The notes under the pieces: model-generated
Told to the model about the DNA's origin: nothing
What the model saw: the letters and a program-made list of their open reading frames with translations, nothing else
Databases searched by the model: none
Position numbers and translations under genes: made by a program
Part shown: positions 12,098 through 13,897 of the stretch, piece after piece
Numbering within the stretch: position 1 is the first letter of the stretch
Layout of the letters: each line of letters begins with the position of its first letter
Assembly: GCA_964440345.1 (NCBI GenBank)
Contig: CAYTSA010000097.1
Coordinates: forward strand, 1-13,897
Origin: CAYTSA01 sp964440345
GTDB taxonomy: Bacteria > Desulfobacterota > Desulfovibrionia > Desulfovibrionales > Desulfovibrionaceae
Length of the DNA stretch: 13,897 nt
Reading direction: 5' to 3'

Positions 12098-12874
12098 ATG
12101 CGAAACACACATATCCGCTTTGCTACTCCTTGCCTGGAACGGGGCCTAACGTGGGGCCTAACGTGGGGCCTGGCGCTTTTTCCGCTGCTATGCCTTGCCG
12201 CCATGTGGCCCAGCGCCGCCAGCGCCCACCCGCACGCCTTTCTGGAAGCCTATGCAACCATGGTCTTTGACGATGCAGGCTTTGCCGGCGTCAAGCACCG
12301 CTGGATTGTCGACTCCATGACCAGCCAGGTTATCCTGGACGTGGCCGAAGAGAACGGCGATGGAAAACTGAGCGAAGCGGAACAGGCGGCCATCCGGGAA
12401 ATAAGCTTTGAAAGCTTGCGGGGTTTTCACTACTTCACAGCCGTCATGATCAACGGCGAGCCCTGGGAAGTAAAGTGGGCCAAGGATTTCAAGGCAAAGC
12501 TGGAAGACGGCGAGTTGACCTACACATTTTTCGTGCCCTGCCATCTGCCAGCCAAGGCCGAGCCCACCGAAGTCAAGGTCGCCATATATGACGAATCCTT
12601 CTACACCTTTGTGGCTTACGGCCAGGAAGGCGGCGCAACTGTGGACCCCAGCAAGGACCCCATGTTCGGCAACACCGCGGCCGGACCCAACCCCGGCGAC
12701 TACGAGCGCTTCACCCAGGCTACCGGCGTGCAGGAATACACAGGCGAAGTACAGCTGGAGGTGCCGGTGGAAAAATTCGCCATTGAAACCGGCGTGGCCG
12801 ACGCCCCGGACATGGCCTATTTCAACGGTTTGATCACGCCCCAGGCCTTTCGGGTGAGCTTTTCGAAAAAATGA
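12098..12874 (+). CDS. DUF1007 family periplasmic protein
   Basis: A 258-residue exported protein. Residues 1-43 form a long signal peptide with cleavage expected after PSAASA, leaving a mature N-terminus HPHAF (H44, H46) that is typical of DUF1007 proteins and could bind metal. An EF-hand-like acidic loop follows (EENGDGKLSEAE). Within the signal peptide the segment GLTWGLTWGLA comes from a 12-bp tandem duplication. The purine-rich ribosome-binding site (GGACGGAGA, 12072-12080) is 17 nt from this ATG and nearer to ATG 12081/12090 of another frame, so the start is not fully settled. DUF1007 genes commonly sit next to NicO-type transporters, as here: the stop overlaps the transporter start (ATGA at 12871). 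The likely job is periplasmic metal binding for that transporter; the metal is not established. Confidence 0.85.
   Translation: MRNTHIRFATPCLERGLTWGLTWGLALFPLLCLAAMWPSAASAHPHAFLEAYATMVFDDAGFAGVKHRWIVDSMTSQVILDVAEENGDGKLSEAEQAAIREISFESLRGFHYFTAVMINGEPWEVKWAKDFKAKLEDGELTYTFFVPCHLPAKAEPTEVKVAIYDESFYTFVAYGQEGGATVDPSKDPMFGNTAAGPNPGDYERFTQATGVQEYTGEVQLEVPVEKFAIETGVADAPDMAYFNGLITPQAFRVSFSKK
12141..12171 (+). repeat. 12-bp tandem repeat inside DUF1007 signal peptide
   Basis: GGGGCCTAACGT occurs twice in direct succession (12141-12152, 12153-12164), followed by a partial third copy GGGGCCT (12165-12171). It encodes GLTW-GLTW-GL. Four codons per unit, so slippage would lengthen or shorten the signal-peptide core without shifting frame. 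Confidence 0.9.
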
Positions 12875-13836
12875 CGCCTCTGCGGATGTGCATCCCGGCG
12901 TTGCTGGCCGCGCTGCTCTGTCTGGCTCTTCTTAGCCTGGCTCTGCTTCCTGAAAACGTTTCCGCCGCCCGCAACCCCTTCATCCGTAGCGACAAACAGT
13001 CTGAGCAGCAGCAGAACGCCACGCAGCCTGCTGCGCCGTCCTTCAGCGTCATCCCCTCCTCCTGGCTGCAGGACGTCATCCGCTGGCAGCTGGCGCTACG
13101 CATGCAGATGACTGGCCTGGCCCGGGACATCGCCCACAGCCCGTGGGGCGGCTCCTTCGGGCTGTTCATGGCGGCCAGCTTCCTGTACGGCGCGGCCCAC
13201 GCTTTGGGCCCTGGCCACGGCAAGGCCTTTGCCATAGCCTATTTTCTGGACAGACCCGGCCCGCTGTGGCTGGGGCTGCTGTTCGGCAACCTCAGCATGG
13301 TCTGCCACGTGGCCTCGGCCGCCACGCTGGTGCTTGTGGGGTCCTACATACTGCGCACCGCCGCCTCCGGCGTGGTGGACGACGTGGGCGGCCTGCTGGA
13401 GGGAATCAGCTACGGTCTGTTGGCCTGCATCGGCCTGGGTCTGCTGCTTGGCAACGTCTACGGGCTGCTACGCCGGCGCAACGAATCCGAACCGCGGCCG
13501 CAGACCGGGGCCAGCCCCAAGACCCTGGCCCTCACGGCCATGGCCGCCGGGTTGGCGCCCTGCCCGGGCGCGGCCCTGGTGCTCATGTTCTGCATATCCC
13601 TGGGCGTGCAGACGGCCGGGCTGTTGTCGTTGCTGGCCATATCGCTGGGCATGGGCGTTACCATTTCAGCCTTTGCCACGGCGGCCATCGCGTCCAGGTC
13701 TCTGGTGCTGCGAATGCTGCACAACCGGCGCAAAACCTTTGACGTGGTCCAGGCTGGCGTGTCCATTCTGGGCGGCGCGGCCATAGCGTCCATGGGCTCC
13801 ATCTTGCTCGCCGGGTGGTGGCTTTCCAGGGGATAG
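12871..13836 (+). CDS. NicO-family nickel/cobalt-type membrane transporter
   Basis: A 321-residue inner-membrane protein translationally coupled to the DUF1007 gene (ATGA). After an N-terminal hydrophobic segment (about 10-27) and a Gln/Ser-rich periplasmic-like stretch, the transporter core begins near residue 90. It carries the family signature H110-ALGPG-H116-G-K118, a second signature GLAPCPGAALVLMF in the middle, and GMGVTISAFATAAI near the end, with about six membrane helices. A basic-acidic cytoplasmic loop (RRRNESEPRP) separates the two halves. NicO/RcnA-like proteins move Ni or Co, in or out depending on subfamily. Direction and metal cannot be decided here; the absence of a His-rich loop argues against an RcnA-type efflux pump. 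The upstream Fur-like site leaves iron or zinc control open. Confidence 0.88.
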   Translation: MTPLRMCIPALLAALLCLALLSLALLPENVSAARNPFIRSDKQSEQQQNATQPAAPSFSVIPSSWLQDVIRWQLALRMQMTGLARDIAHSPWGGSFGLFMAASFLYGAAHALGPGHGKAFAIAYFLDRPGPLWLGLLFGNLSMVCHVASAATLVLVGSYILRTAASGVVDDVGGLLEGISYGLLACIGLGLLLGNVYGLLRRRNESEPRPQTGASPKTLALTAMAAGLAPCPGAALVLMFCISLGVQTAGLLSLLAISLGMGVTISAFATAAIASRSLVLRMLHNRRKTFDVVQAGVSILGGAAIASMGSILLAGWWLSRG

Positions 13837-13897
13837 GCCATACCCTGATCCACCATCAAAAAAACTCGTTGTGTACGGAAAACCAAACAGATAGAAT

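Noticed and set aside
13823..13846. Hairpin CAGGG...CCCTG over the end of the NicO gene
   Set aside because: Five-base stem with an 11-base loop, followed by an A-run rather than T-run on this strand; not a supported terminator for this operon.

Overview
The window looks like chromosomal DNA of a sulfate-reducing member of the Desulfovibrionales (Desulfovibrio sensu lato). The GC-rich coding sequence, the Asp/Glu-rich 439-residue porin, the cysteine-rich DUF2325 protein and the general style of the iron genes all fit that group. This is an inference from protein families, since there is no rRNA in the window. Every gene I accept is on the + strand. I see no tRNA, CRISPR array, insertion sequence or phage gene.

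Region 1 (about 2-8865) is the centre of interest: a tightly packed, probably co-transcribed iron/metal cluster. It runs: DUF2325 protein (cut by the window edge); a 58-codon ORF whose stop overlaps the next start; P-type metal ATPase 1 (CPC type, odd actuator motif); a stand-alone HMA_2-like domain protein that overlaps the ATPase by 101 nt; a 307-residue Pro/Gln/Gly/Tyr-rich protein with seven QYPGQ-type repeats and a C-terminal membrane anchor; a 129-residue Ala/Gly-rich two-helix membrane protein; a 112-residue relative of the 307-residue protein's anchor; a 95-residue two-helix protein; P-type ATPase 2 with an Ala-Cys-Ala-x-Lys membrane motif; a protein with three tandem FeoA-like domains; and a DtxR/MntR-type metalloregulator. 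Several junctions are overlapping starts and stops (GTGA at 828, ATGA at 4266 and 5453).

The combination of a P1B-6-like ATPase, HMA_2-like protein, small Gly-rich membrane proteins and iron genes resembles the ferrosome (fez) clusters known from Desulfovibrio magneticus and others, which build lipid-bounded iron granules. My working model is a ferrosome-like organelle. The ATPase(s) would load metal, the small membrane proteins and the disordered repeat protein would shape or coat the vesicle, and the FeoA-like protein and DtxR-type protein would link it to iron status. The second, CPC-type ATPase and the repeat-rich coat candidate may be departures from the described systems.

Region 2 (8866-10320) holds a 428-bp gap with no convincing gene, then a compact HD-GYP cyclic-di-GMP phosphodiesterase, then a porin promoter region with a TTGAC-N7-GTCAA palindrome. 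Region 3 (10321-11745) is an outer-membrane porin followed by a strong hairpin. Region 4 (11746-13897) starts with a promoter overlapped by a Fur-box-like palindrome. A 51-codon ORF follows, then a DUF1007 periplasmic protein translationally coupled to a NicO-family nickel/cobalt-type transporter. Metal handling is therefore the theme at both ends of the window.
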